64,000 bases of DNA, taken from an uncultured Porphyromonadaceae bacterium (lineage in GTDB: Bacteria > Bacteroidota > Bacteroidia > Bacteroidales > Barnesiellaceae_A). Shown here piece after piece: positions 23,906-33,155 of this stretch. The notes below the pieces were generated by a model, which was not told where the DNA came from, did no database searches, and saw only the letters and a program-made list of their open reading frames with translations. A program made the position numbers and the translations under genes. Positions within the stretch are counted from its first letter, which is position 1. Every line of letters begins with the position of its first letter. The DNA is taken from the NCBI GenBank assembly GCA_900538705.1, contig UPZG01000004.1, positions 62,001 to 126,000 of the forward strand. The letters run 5' to 3'.

Positions 23906-26146
23906 ATGACAGAGAACGAACAAACCCATGTACAGTCGTCAGCCTCGGCTGTCACATCTACCTTCCCGGTATTGAATATGGCATGTGCCTCGTGTGCTGC
24001 GGCAGTAGAACAGACATTGCGTCAGCAACCCGGTGTGTGCGATGCAACTGTCAATCTGGCCGCTGCACAAGCCCATGTAACATACGATAAAGCCATCACT
24101 TCACCATCTTCATTGGCTAAGGCTGTTGAGGATGCAGGTTTCGTTTTGGTAGTAGACGCACCCAAAGATGATGTTTCGTTTATAACCAATTATCATAAGC
24201 AGGAAGCAGGTAAGTGGCGAAACCGTATGATAGGTGCGTTGGCATTCTTTGTGCCCCTTATGGCGCTATCGATGTGGATGCCCGATATTCCCTATTTGCA
24301 TTATTGGCTTTGGGTACTGGCAACGCCGGTGTTACTGGTATTTGGCGCAAGTTTTTATAAGGGAGCCTGGTCGCAACTCAAACACGGGCGTGCTAATATG
24401 GATACCCTGGTAGCCGTGAGTACAGGTGTTGCTTATTTATTTAGTCTTTTCAATACGCTCTTCCCTCAGTTTTGGATAGCTCGTGGTATAGAACCACATG
24501 TCTATTTTGAGGCTTCTGCCGGAATTATAGCATTCGTTTCGATAGGTAAAATGCTCGAAGAACGTGCTAAGGATAAGACCAATGCGGCCATTGTGAAATT
24601 GATGGGGTTGCAGCCGCGAACGGTTATGAAGTTATTGCCAGATGGCTCGATGCAAGAAACACCGATTGACTCGGTAGCTGTGGGCGATAGAGTCGTGGCG
24701 CGTCCAGGAGAACGCATTGCCGTAGACGGTAAGGTGGAAAGCGGCGAGTCGTATGTCGACGAGAGCATGCTCAGTGGCGAGCCAATGCCAGTGCTGAAAA
24801 AGGCCGGCGAACCAGTATATACCGGTACACTCAACGGGAAAGGCTCGCTTGTCTTTGTTGCCGAAAAGGTGGGCGCAGCGACTTTGTTGTCGCAGATAAT
24901 TAAGGTTGTGCAAGAGGCACAAGGCAGTAAGGCACCTGTTCAGAAGTTGGTCGATAAAGTTGCCGGTATATTTGTGCCTGTTGTGATGGGTATTGCTCTC
25001 CTTTCTTTTGTGTTGTGGCTGGTAATAGGTGGCGCCGGCGCTTTTTCACATGCTTTACTGGCATTTGTTACAGTATTGGTTATAGCTTGCCCATGTGCAT
25101 TAGGATTAGCGACACCTACTGCCATAGCTGTAGGCATGGGGCGCGCAGCTTCGGGGGGAATACTTATAAAAAATGCCGACAGTCTTGAGTCGTCGTACCG
25201 TCTTACGACTGTGGTTGTTGATAAGACAGGTACGCTTACAGAGGGGCATCCATCGGTAGTGGAGATATCGTGGATAGAAGCCCTTGATGAGTATGCCTCT
25301 ATATTGGCTGCCATGGAGGCTCGTTCGGAGCATCCGCTGGCCGAAGCTATTGTGGCCTCGTTACATGGCGTACAACCTTGCGAGGTGGCAGCTTTTGAAT
25401 CTTTACCGGGTAGAGGAATATCGGCCGTAGTGAGAGACGAAACCTATTGGGCAGGAAATGAAACCTTGTTGGACGAACATGGTATAGAGAAGAGTGCAAT
25501 GCTTCAGCAAGATGCCCGTCGTTGGCAACAAGATGCATATACTGTGGTATGGTTTGCTTCCGGTAGTCGTGCTCTTGCTGTCATGGCCATAGCCGACCCG
25601 CTGAAAGCAACTTCTCGGCAAGCTGTGGCGCAAATGAAGAAGATGGGACTTGAGGTATATATGCTTACAGGTGATAATGCCATTACGGCACAAGCCGTAG
25701 CTGCCAAGGCTGGTATAGAGCATGTCAAAGCAGAAGAGTTGCCAGCCGATAAGGCCTCTTTTATAGCACAATTGCAACATGAAGGAAAGGTAGTGGCTAT
25801 GGTGGGCGATGGCATTAACGATTCGGCAGCTTTGGCACAAGCCGATGTAAGCATAGCCATGGGGCATGGTAGTGATATTGCTATGGATGTCGCTTCTATG
25901 ACCATTATGTCGGGCGAACTTACAAAGGTTCCCGAGGCCGTGTTGCTGTCGCGAAAAACGGTAAGTACCATTCGTGAAAACCTCTTTTGGGCTTTTATAT
26001 ATAATATTATAGGCATTCCCATTGCTGCCGGTATCTTGTATCCGGTCAATGGATTTCTTCTCAATCCTATGATTGCAAGTGCTGCCATGGCATTGAGTAG
26101 TGTCAGTGTGGTTACAAATAGCTTGAGATTACGATGGAGAAAATAA
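23906..26146 (+). CDS. copA: Copper-translocating P1B-type ATPase
   Basis: 746 residues. Exports Cu(I) across the inner membrane using ATP. One N-terminal HMA domain (MACASCAAAVEQ, about residues 20-90), eight predicted helices, the CPC ion-site motif IACPCALGLATP, the phosphorylation site DKTGTLTEGHP, the actuator motif SGEPMPV, an HP locus ARSEHPLAE, and hinge VAMVGDGINDSAAL. The C-terminal helices contain the N..YN and M..SS residues expected for group 1B-1 copper pumps (FIYNIIGIPIAAG, MALSSVSVVTNSLRLR). Followed by a small HMA protein, a normal copper-chaperone pairing. Confidence 0.94.
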   Translation: MTENEQTHVQSSASAVTSTFPVLNMACASCAAAVEQTLRQQPGVCDATVNLAAAQAHVTYDKAITSPSSLAKAVEDAGFVLVVDAPKDDVSFITNYHKQEAGKWRNRMIGALAFFVPLMALSMWMPDIPYLHYWLWVLATPVLLVFGASFYKGAWSQLKHGRANMDTLVAVSTGVAYLFSLFNTLFPQFWIARGIEPHVYFEASAGIIAFVSIGKMLEERAKDKTNAAIVKLMGLQPRTVMKLLPDGSMQETPIDSVAVGDRVVARPGERIAVDGKVESGESYVDESMLSGEPMPVLKKAGEPVYTGTLNGKGSLVFVAEKVGAATLLSQIIKVVQEAQGSKAPVQKLVDKVAGIFVPVVMGIALLSFVLWLVIGGAGAFSHALLAFVTVLVIACPCALGLATPTAIAVGMGRAASGGILIKNADSLESSYRLTTVVVDKTGTLTEGHPSVVEISWIEALDEYASILAAMEARSEHPLAEAIVASLHGVQPCEVAAFESLPGRGISAVVRDETYWAGNETLLDEHGIEKSAMLQQDARRWQQDAYTVVWFASGSRALAVMAIADPLKATSRQAVAQMKKMGLEVYMLTGDNAITAQAVAAKAGIEHVKAEELPADKASFIAQLQHEGKVVAMVGDGINDSAALAQADVSIAMGHGSDIAMDVASMTIMSGELTKVPEAVLLSRKTVSTIRENLFWAFIYNIIGIPIAAGILYPVNGFLLNPMIASAAMALSSVSVVTNSLRLRWRK

Positions 26147-26178
26147 ATTTTTGTAATATATATTAATTGTCAGTAAAA

Positions 26179-26445
26179 ATGAAATGGAATCATATCGTGA
26201 GTAAAATTACCGGCGCTCATGCCGATAAAGAAAAAGAATCTGAGTGGGTATTTCGTACCAATATTATGTGTAACGGATGTATTGCCAAGGTAAAGCCGGT
26301 TCTCGATCATGCCGAGGGTGTAGCTTCGTGGAGTGTAGATTTGAAAAGTCCCGACCGTCTGCTGACGGTTGTTCCCAATGGTATTACGGAGGAGCAATTG
26401 ATGAATCTTGTACGCAATGCCGGCTTTACGATAGAACGCCAGTAG
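26179..26445 (+). CDS. HMA-domain metallochaperone-like protein
   Basis: 88 residues from the ATG at 26179 (an in-frame TTG at 26167 is less likely). After a 30-residue lysine-rich lead comes an HMA fold: FRTNIMCNGCIAKVKPVLDHAEGVASWSVDLKSPDRLLTV... with CxxC as MCNGC. Likely carries Cu(I) to the adjacent CopA or stores it in the cytoplasm. It begins 32 bases after copA in the same direction. Confidence 0.85.
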   Translation: MKWNHIVSKITGAHADKEKESEWVFRTNIMCNGCIAKVKPVLDHAEGVASWSVDLKSPDRLLTVVPNGITEEQLMNLVRNAGFTIERQ

Positions 26446-26622
26446 GTGTAGAGGTTGCTTGCGTGGCCTCTTGCCGTCAGGGCTGTTGCACTTTATGGAA
26501 GGCGTCGTATGGCGTTCCGTATTGTGTAACAGCCTTTGTAATGAAAAGAGTGCAAGTGAAGAAAGTAGTAGATGTTGTGCAGAATTAACAAAGGAAGTTA
26601 TACATCGAAACGAATTTTTGCG

Positions 26623-26630
26623 TATATTTG
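26623..26630 (+). promoter_or_regulatory. -7 box of the Rel/SpoT gene
   Basis: TATATTTG, 24 bases before the ATG of the gene at 26654. Confidence 0.55.
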
Positions 26631-26653
26631 CTTGTTAAACTTTATCTCATTCT

Positions 26654-28900
26654 ATGGAAGATCAGAGCCTTAAACATACCCAGGAAGAGAAACTCATCGA
26701 CGAGGCCTTTCAAGATTTGCTCAATGGCTATTTGCGTTCAAATCATCGCAAAAAGGTGGAGATTATCAAGCGCGCCTTTGCTTTTGCCCGTGCAGCTCAC
26801 GAGGGCGTGCGGCGTCGTTCGGGTGAGCCCTATATCATGCATCCCATTGCAGTGGCGCGCATTGTCAGCCAGGAGATAGGGCTGGGCTCTACTTCGATAT
26901 GTGCAGCTTTGTTGCACGATGTGGTGGAAGATACAGACTATACAGTCGAGGATTTGGAGAACTTATTTGGGCACAAAATAGCTTCTATCGTATGGGGATT
27001 GACCAAAATATCGGGAGGTATCTTTGGCGACCAAGCTTCGTTGCAGGCCGAGAATTTCAGGAAGTTGTTGCTTACAATGTCTGAAGATATTCGTGTTATT
27101 CTCATCAAGATAGCCGACCGTTTGCATAACATGCGTACTTTGGGCTCGATGTTGCCCAATAAGCAGTACAAGATAGCCGGTGAAACGGCATATATTTATG
27201 CACCATTGGCACATCGCTTGGGGCTTTTTGCCATCAAGACCGAGCTGGAAGATTTGAGCTTCAAGTATGAGCATCCCGAAGCCTATGAAGAGATAAAACG
27301 TAAAATCATGGAGACTGAGGAGCATAGGCACGAGATATATACTCAGTTCGCGGCTCCTATCAAGAAAAAGCTCGACGCACTTGGGTATAAATATACGATG
27401 AAGGCGCGGGTGAAATCGGTCTTTTCCATATGGAACAAAATGCAAAGCAAGCATATACCCTTTGAAGAGGTGTATGACTTGTATGCTGTACGCATCGTCT
27501 TTGAGTGTCCCGATGAGTCCCAGGAAAAAACCGAGTGTTGGACTATCTATTCGCTAATCACTGATTTGTATGAATTGCATCCAGAGCGTACACGCGACTG
27601 GGTGAGCCGTCCTAAAGCGAATGGCTACCGTGCCTTACACCTTACGGTAATGGGGCCTGACGGTAATTGGATAGAGGTGCAGATAAGGACCGAAAAGATG
27701 GACGAGATAGCTGAACGCGGCCTTGCAGCTCATTGGAAATATAAGGTAGGAGAGTCGGACGAGGAGTCGGAACTCGATGTGTGGATAAATACTATCAAGG
27801 ACGTTCTCAATAATCCGGAGCCCAATGCCATGGACTTTTTGGATACCATCAAGTTAAATCTTTTCAGTACCGAGATATTTGTCTTTACGCCTAAGGGCGA
27901 TCTTATTACGCTGCCTAAAGATGCAACAGCGCTTGACCTTGCGTTTACGTTGCACTCCGATTTAGGCTTCCATTGTATAGCAGCTAAAGTCAATCATAAG
28001 CTGGTGCCTCTAAGCCAGAAATTGCAAAGTGGCGACCAAGTGGAAATCCTTACGTCGAAGTCGCAAACTCCTAAGGAAGAGTGGATTAATTTCGTGACTA
28101 CGGCTAAGGCACGATCGCGGCTCGCAGCAGCCTTGCGTAAAGACCGCCGACAAGTTATCGGCGCAGGCGAGAAGATATTTAACGACTTCCTTGCCGAAAA
28201 TAACATTGAAAACAACAATGACCTAATGACGCGCATATTGAGCCGTTTAGGTTTCAAGAATACCGATGAGCTTTTCTTCAAAATAGGTTCTGGCTCGCTT
28301 GATTTGGACGAATCGATACGCAAGTTCCTGAAAACCAAAAAAGGAGGAAATATACTTGTGCGTTATCTTACCCTTGGACTTGCAAAGCCGAAGAGCGAAA
28401 AGGTGCAACCTGTTACCGACGACCCCAAGGCAAGTATCGACCGTAAGCAGACATATATACTGCGTGAGGAGAATGGGGTAAAAAACTATGTCATAGCCGA
28501 TTGCTGTCATCCAATACCCGGAGATGATGTGTTGGGATATGTAGAGCCTGACGAAAAAACCGTTGTGGTGCACAAGCGCGAGTGCCCTGTGGCTATGAAA
28601 TTGAAGTCGAGCTTCGGGTCGAGGCTGGTAGCTACGATGTGGCAGGCTGGAAAAGACAAGAATTTCCCGGTTCTGATACTTATCCGTGGTATTGACCGTA
28701 TGGGAATTCTCAACGAGATTACACGCACTATATCGGACGAATTGTCGATATATATGCGTTCTATGGATATCGAGGCCGATCAAGGAGTATTCTCAGGCAA
28801 GTTGAATATCATGGCGCATGATACGGGCACTGTGGAAAAACTATGTACGGCATTGCGAAAGATAGATGGAGTGCAGAGTGCGGTGCGTGTCAACGAATAA
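26654..28900 (+). CDS. Bifunctional (p)ppGpp synthetase/hydrolase (Rel/SpoT)
   Basis: 748 residues, full length for the long RSH family. Makes and degrades the stringent-response alarmone. Domains: HD hydrolase (about 50-205; HPIAVARIV, LLHDVVEDT, KIADRLHNMRTL), synthetase (about 240-370; VKSVFSIWNKMQ, DLYAVRIVF, KANGYRALHLTV, EVQIRTEKMDEIAERGLAAHWKYK), TGS (about 405-465; FVFTPKGDLITLPKDATALDLAF), a zinc-finger/helical region with CCHPIPGD, and a C-terminal ACT domain (IRGIDRMGILNEITRTIS). Both enzymatic cores look complete. Precedes the 7TM-HD gene by 30 bases. Confidence 0.95.
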   Translation: MEDQSLKHTQEEKLIDEAFQDLLNGYLRSNHRKKVEIIKRAFAFARAAHEGVRRRSGEPYIMHPIAVARIVSQEIGLGSTSICAALLHDVVEDTDYTVEDLENLFGHKIASIVWGLTKISGGIFGDQASLQAENFRKLLLTMSEDIRVILIKIADRLHNMRTLGSMLPNKQYKIAGETAYIYAPLAHRLGLFAIKTELEDLSFKYEHPEAYEEIKRKIMETEEHRHEIYTQFAAPIKKKLDALGYKYTMKARVKSVFSIWNKMQSKHIPFEEVYDLYAVRIVFECPDESQEKTECWTIYSLITDLYELHPERTRDWVSRPKANGYRALHLTVMGPDGNWIEVQIRTEKMDEIAERGLAAHWKYKVGESDEESELDVWINTIKDVLNNPEPNAMDFLDTIKLNLFSTEIFVFTPKGDLITLPKDATALDLAFTLHSDLGFHCIAAKVNHKLVPLSQKLQSGDQVEILTSKSQTPKEEWINFVTTAKARSRLAAALRKDRRQVIGAGEKIFNDFLAENNIENNNDLMTRILSRLGFKNTDELFFKIGSGSLDLDESIRKFLKTKKGGNILVRYLTLGLAKPKSEKVQPVTDDPKASIDRKQTYILREENGVKNYVIADCCHPIPGDDVLGYVEPDEKTVVVHKRECPVAMKLKSSFGSRLVATMWQAGKDKNFPVLILIRGIDRMGILNEITRTISDELSIYMRSMDIEADQGVFSGKLNIMAHDTGTVEKLCTALRKIDGVQSAVRVNE

Positions 28901-28930
28901 CACCGCGCAACAATTAAAAGATACGAAGAG

Positions 28931-31003
28931 ATGGACAACAAGAAAAAAAACAATATCAAAGTGAGCCGTTGGGTCGTACTTACGCTTTTTTTTGTAGTGA
29001 GTGTGGCATTGCTTACCTATTTTTACCCTCGCGAAGGTCGCTCGCTTTATGTGTTTCACGAAGGCCGTCCGTGGTCATATAGCCTCTTAACGGCGCCTTT
29101 TGACTTTCCTATTTATAAAGACGACGACCTGATACGCCGTGAGCAAGACAGTATTTTGGTTACTTTCAAGCCCATCTATCGCATAGACGATACTATTGGA
29201 AAAACGATGGTTGCCCGTTTCGATAGTGTACTGATGCATTATCCGGCCATTCCCATAGGGGCTGCTTATCGCAAGGCATATTGCGATACGTTGAAGAGTA
29301 TTTATGATGCAGGTATTGTATCGGCCGAATGCTATACGGCATTGCAGACAGGGCAGATATCGGGTATCCGTGTCTTACAGAACAATCTTGCCAAGAACTA
29401 TCCTACACAAAAGCTCTTGTCTCCCAAGGCTGCATATGAGCGATTTTTAGATGCCTATCCCGATACTTATTCGCGACACATATTACAGTCGACCGGATTG
29501 AATGATTTTCTTGTCGAAAATATTTTGCCAGATAGTGTGACGACTCAAAAAGTACGCGATGAATATTTGCAGCAAATATCATTATCGCAAGGTATGGTAC
29601 AGGCCGGTGAACGTATAGTAGACCGGGGCGAGATAGTGACCCCCGAGATATATCGCATTTTGAAGTCGTACGAAATGGTACTAGCTAAAAAGACAGCCAC
29701 TGATGCCCGGCACGAATATTTTACGATTGCAGGGCAGGCAGTAGTGTTTAGTTGTGCCATTGCGTTTCTCTTTCTCTTCTTGGCATTGTTCCGTCACCGT
29801 TTGTTCCGTCAAAACAAGGTGATAGGATTCATCATGCTGCTTGTCGTGGCAGTTTCGATAGCGGCATTTACTGTGACACGCTTCAATTTCAATGCAATAT
29901 TCCTTATACCGTTTGCCATTATACCTATCATAATGGTGACGTTCTTCGACTCACGTGTCGCGCTGTATGTACACCTTGTTACTGTCATTATTTGCTCGTT
30001 TGCCGCTCCTGCACCTTTGCTTTTCTTCTTCTTGCAACTCATTGTAGGTATGGCAGCTATCGACAGCCTTAACGACCTTTCCAAGCGGTCGCAACTTTTC
30101 CGTTGCTCTATTATAGTTTTTGTAGCATACGGTATTGCGTATATGGGTTATACTTTATTTACCGAAGGCGACATTATGAAGGTAGACCTGACCATGTTGC
30201 TGTATTTGGCAATAAACTGTGTGTTGCTGCTGTTTACCTATTTGCTCATTTATATTTTTGAACGAACGTTTGGATTCCTCTCTTCGGTGACGTTGGTAGA
30301 GCTGTCCGATATCAATTCTCCTTTATTATTGCGTCTTTCTGAAGAGGCTCCTGGAACATTCCAGCATGCTATGCAAGTTTCCAATTTGGCAGCTGCTGCG
30401 GCTATCAAGGTGGGTGCTAATGCCCAGTTGGTACGTACTGGCGCACTTTATCATGATATCGGTAAACTTTCTAATCCGGCTTTTTTCACAGAAAACCAGG
30501 GAGGAAATATCAATCCTCACAAAGACCTCCCTCTTGAAGAGAGTGCCCGTATCATTATATCGCACGTGGCTGATGGCCTGAAGATGGCCGAGAAGGCAGG
30601 TCTACCACCTCAGGTGCGTGAGTTTATAGCTACACACCATGGTCATGGGAAGGCCAAATATTTTTATAATACCTATTGCAATCAGCATCCCGGAGAGCCG
30701 GTCGACGATGAGAAGTTTACTTATCCAGGCCACAATCCGCAAACTAAGGAGACGGGTATACTTATGATGGCCGATGCTGTTGAAGCAGCATCACGAAGCC
30801 TCAAAGAGTATAACGAGACCTCAATATCGCAGCTTGTAAATCGTATTATCGATTCTCAAATTGCCGATGGTTTGCTTAAAGAGACACCCCTTAGTTTCCG
30901 TGATGTTGAAACCATCAAAGAGGTATTTACCGAGAAGCTTATGACAATGTACCATACCCGTATCAGCTATCCTACGTTGCAAAGGCCTTCTCATCAGGCA
31001 TAA
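28931..31003 (+). CDS. 7TM-HD family phosphodiesterase (PgpH-like)
   Basis: 690 residues. Layout: cytoplasmic start, one membrane helix (about 15-32), an extracytoplasmic 7TMR-HDED domain to about 270, seven membrane helices (about 275-460), and a cytoplasmic HD domain. The HD residues are intact: FQHAMQVSNLAAAAA, YHDIGKLSNP, HKDLPLEESARIIISHV, ATHHGHGKAKYFY, MMADAVEAASR. The family member PgpH hydrolyses cyclic di-AMP, so this is probably a c-di-AMP phosphodiesterase; the signal is unknown. Located next to the ppGpp enzyme, pairing two nucleotide-second-messenger genes. Confidence 0.9.
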   Translation: MDNKKKNNIKVSRWVVLTLFFVVSVALLTYFYPREGRSLYVFHEGRPWSYSLLTAPFDFPIYKDDDLIRREQDSILVTFKPIYRIDDTIGKTMVARFDSVLMHYPAIPIGAAYRKAYCDTLKSIYDAGIVSAECYTALQTGQISGIRVLQNNLAKNYPTQKLLSPKAAYERFLDAYPDTYSRHILQSTGLNDFLVENILPDSVTTQKVRDEYLQQISLSQGMVQAGERIVDRGEIVTPEIYRILKSYEMVLAKKTATDARHEYFTIAGQAVVFSCAIAFLFLFLALFRHRLFRQNKVIGFIMLLVVAVSIAAFTVTRFNFNAIFLIPFAIIPIIMVTFFDSRVALYVHLVTVIICSFAAPAPLLFFFLQLIVGMAAIDSLNDLSKRSQLFRCSIIVFVAYGIAYMGYTLFTEGDIMKVDLTMLLYLAINCVLLLFTYLLIYIFERTFGFLSSVTLVELSDINSPLLLRLSEEAPGTFQHAMQVSNLAAAAAIKVGANAQLVRTGALYHDIGKLSNPAFFTENQGGNINPHKDLPLEESARIIISHVADGLKMAEKAGLPPQVREFIATHHGHGKAKYFYNTYCNQHPGEPVDDEKFTYPGHNPQTKETGILMMADAVEAASRSLKEYNETSISQLVNRIIDSQIADGLLKETPLSFRDVETIKEVFTEKLMTMYHTRISYPTLQRPSHQA

Positions 31004-31204
31004 AGCGTTACGGCTCTGTGTGAGTTGTATGGGTAAGACTATGCATGCTGCACTGTTTTGGGCAGTGTGTCGAATTTTGATGGTAGGATTCTTATGGATT
31101 TTATGTGGTGTGCTGTAGAGAAAAAGTTATTGTATGGTAGAATTTGTAAATGAAAAGAGTGAGCGGTGCTTCTGTATCATTATATAGCAAACGTAATAGA
31201 ATAG

Positions 31205-31236
31205 CTTGTCGGATTGATAAAATACTATTATCTTTG
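31205..31236 (+). promoter_or_regulatory. Promoter of psd-pssA
   Basis: CTTG at 31205-31208, 20 bases, TATCTTTG at 31229-31236; start expected near 31240, about 18 bases before the psd ATG. The rest of 31004-31228 holds nothing recognisable. Confidence 0.7.
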
Positions 31237-31257
31237 CACGAATATGAATGAGCCATC

Positions 31258-31953
31258 ATGAAATACAAAATACATCAGGAAGGGAAACAGACATTATTGA
31301 TGTTGGCAGCAATTTTCTTGCTTGTCGACGTGCTGATGGTGCTTTTTGTGCCTTATTTCTATTTGACAGTATTTGTTGTAACGGCCACGATTGTTGTGTA
31401 CCTGATATTGGTAAATTTCTTCAGGTCGCCACGAAGACATTTCAACACTCAAGGAGTTGATATGGACAGGGTTGTTGTAGCGCCTGCCGATGGTGTAGTG
31501 GTTGTACGTGAGGAGGTATATGAAGGTGAATATTTTCACGACTGGCGTATGCAGGTATCGATATTTATGTCGTTGTTTAACGTTCATGCCAACTGGACGC
31601 CGGTAAATGGTTGTGTAAAGAGTGTATCACATCAAGATGGCAGGTTCTGGGCAGCCAATTTGCCAAAATCAAGTACCGAAAACGAGCGGTCGCACATTGT
31701 GATAAAAACCCGTGGAGGCGATGAGATTCTTATGCGTCAGGTAGCAGGAGCGTGTGCCCGTCGCATCGTTACTTATGCCGATGCCGGTGATGTATGTACA
31801 ATTGACGAGCATATGGGCTTTATCAAATTCGGGTCGAGGGTAGATTTGTATCTTCCTCTCGATAGTGAAATAAAGGTAGATATAGACCAGCGTACGGTAG
31901 GAAATCAGACGGTTGTTGCCTATTTGCCTTCTCGGAAGGAAGAAAAATTATGA
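31258..31953 (+). CDS. psd: Phosphatidylserine decarboxylase (short form)
   Basis: 231 residues. Decarboxylates phosphatidylserine to phosphatidylethanolamine at the inner membrane. A membrane-embedded N-terminus (two hydrophobic stretches, residues 15-57) is followed by FRSPRR and VVAPADGVVV; FMSLFNVHANWTPVNG carries the family His residues. The autocleavage site is GS in GFIKFGSRVDLYLP (near residue 192), yielding the pyruvoyl group. Matches the archaeal/Bacteroidota type II-short family. ATGA overlap with pssA. Confidence 0.93.
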   Translation: MKYKIHQEGKQTLLMLAAIFLLVDVLMVLFVPYFYLTVFVVTATIVVYLILVNFFRSPRRHFNTQGVDMDRVVVAPADGVVVVREEVYEGEYFHDWRMQVSIFMSLFNVHANWTPVNGCVKSVSHQDGRFWAANLPKSSTENERSHIVIKTRGGDEILMRQVAGACARRIVTYADAGDVCTIDEHMGFIKFGSRVDLYLPLDSEIKVDIDQRTVGNQTVVAYLPSRKEEKL

Positions 31954-32639
31954 GTTTGAGACGACATATTCCCAATGCGATAACATGCCTTAACTTGCTA
32001 TCGGGCTGTATAGGAGTTATTTTTGCTCTTAAAGGCTTCTATTATGGTGTAGCGTGTTGTGTGGCATTGTCGGCATTATTTGATTTCTTCGACGGATTTT
32101 CAGCTCGTTTATTGGGCGCATATTCTCCTATGGGAAAAGAGCTTGACTCTCTTGCCGATTTGGTGAGCTTTGGCTTGGCTCCAGCCTTGTTGGTAATGCA
32201 TGGGCTTAGTCTGTCACTTCCTGCCAATGTAGCGTGGCTCTCGTATGCCGCTCTGCTTATACCGGTATTTTCGGCGTTGCGATTGGCCAAGTTCAATATA
32301 GACACTCGTCAGTCGCATTCGTTTATAGGCTTACCTGTTCCGGCCGATGCATTGTGGTGGATAGGTGTCTGTCATGTATTTGCATCGGGTGCAATAGTGC
32401 CTTTATGGCTTGTATTATGTGTGCTGCTTTCAATAATTCTCTTTTCGTATTTGATGGTAAGTGAGATACCTATGTTTTCACTGAAATTTTCGAGTTACGG
32501 TTGGCGAGGAAATGCCTTGCGTTATGTTTTGCTGGGTATATCGGTTGTGCTGCTTGCATGGCAGGGTCTTGCCGGACTTGCTCCCGCGATAGGAGTGTAT
32601 ATACTATTGTCGTTGTGGCAGTGGAGACGAGCTGCATGA
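31950..32639 (+). CDS. pssA: CDP-diacylglycerol-serine O-phosphatidyltransferase
   Basis: 229 residues, multipass. Makes phosphatidylserine, the substrate of the psd product. The CDP-alcohol phosphotransferase motif (DGxxARxxxxxxxxGxxxDxxxD) is seen as DFFDGFSARLLGAYSPMGKE followed by LDSLADLVSFG, with all four Asp in place. Translation overlaps psd by four bases (ATGA), so the two consecutive steps of phosphatidylethanolamine synthesis are coupled. Confidence 0.94.
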   Translation: MSLRRHIPNAITCLNLLSGCIGVIFALKGFYYGVACCVALSALFDFFDGFSARLLGAYSPMGKELDSLADLVSFGLAPALLVMHGLSLSLPANVAWLSYAALLIPVFSALRLAKFNIDTRQSHSFIGLPVPADALWWIGVCHVFASGAIVPLWLVLCVLLSIILFSYLMVSEIPMFSLKFSSYGWRGNALRYVLLGISVVLLAWQGLAGLAPAIGVYILLSLWQWRRAA

Positions 32640-32644
32640 CGTTT

Positions 32645-32671
32645 TGCCGGAATAAAATAATACGTCCGGCA
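32645..32671. promoter_or_regulatory. Inverted repeat before umuD
   Basis: TGCCGGA (32645-32651) and TCCGGCA (32665-32671) form a perfect 7-bp inverted repeat with a 13-base spacer, 20 bases before the umuD ATG. Without a T-run on the plus strand it resembles an operator or leader hairpin more than a terminator. Confidence 0.4.
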
Positions 32672-32691
32672 GCTTGAGGAAAGATTGTAGG

Positions 32692-33126
32692 ATGGAAAAA
32701 TTGGATGATATACGACGTGTAGAGCCTCAAACGGATTTGCAAGTAACAGTTATGGATGAGGCTGTTCCGGCGGGGTTTCCTTCTCCGGCGCAAGACAGAA
32801 ATGACGATGTCATAGACTTGAACAGGGTGCTGATACAACATCCTGCATCGACTTTTTGTGCTCGTGTCTCGGGCGATTCTATGCGCGATTGTGGTATAAG
32901 CGATGGCGATTTACTGCTTATAGACAAGTCGTTACGTCCTCGCGATGGCGATGTGGCAGTATGTTTTATTGATGGTGAATTTACACTTAAACGTATCTCA
33001 TTGCGTCGTGATGGTATTTGGTTGGAGCCCGCCAATCCCGCCTATCCGGCATTACATGTCCGTGAGGGAAGCAATTTCCAAGTGTGGGGTATCGTGTCGT
33101 ATGTTATCAAAGGTATGCGGCGATAG
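32692..33126 (+). CDS. umuD: UmuD/LexA-type S24 peptidase
   Basis: 144 residues from the ATG at 32692, which has GAGGAAAG upstream (a TTG at 32674 is rejected). Self-cleaving accessory subunit of DNA polymerase V. Visible: the cleavage region AVPAGFPSPAQD near residue 25, the nucleophile in RVSGDSMRDCGISDGDLLLID, and the catalytic Lys in DGEFTLKRI. No DNA-binding domain, so UmuD rather than LexA. Thirty bases before umuC. Confidence 0.92.
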   Translation: MEKLDDIRRVEPQTDLQVTVMDEAVPAGFPSPAQDRNDDVIDLNRVLIQHPASTFCARVSGDSMRDCGISDGDLLLIDKSLRPRDGDVAVCFIDGEFTLKRISLRRDGIWLEPANPAYPALHVREGSNFQVWGIVSYVIKGMRR

Positions 33127-33155
33127 AAGATTATAGCCGATGTTTTGGGGCGTAT

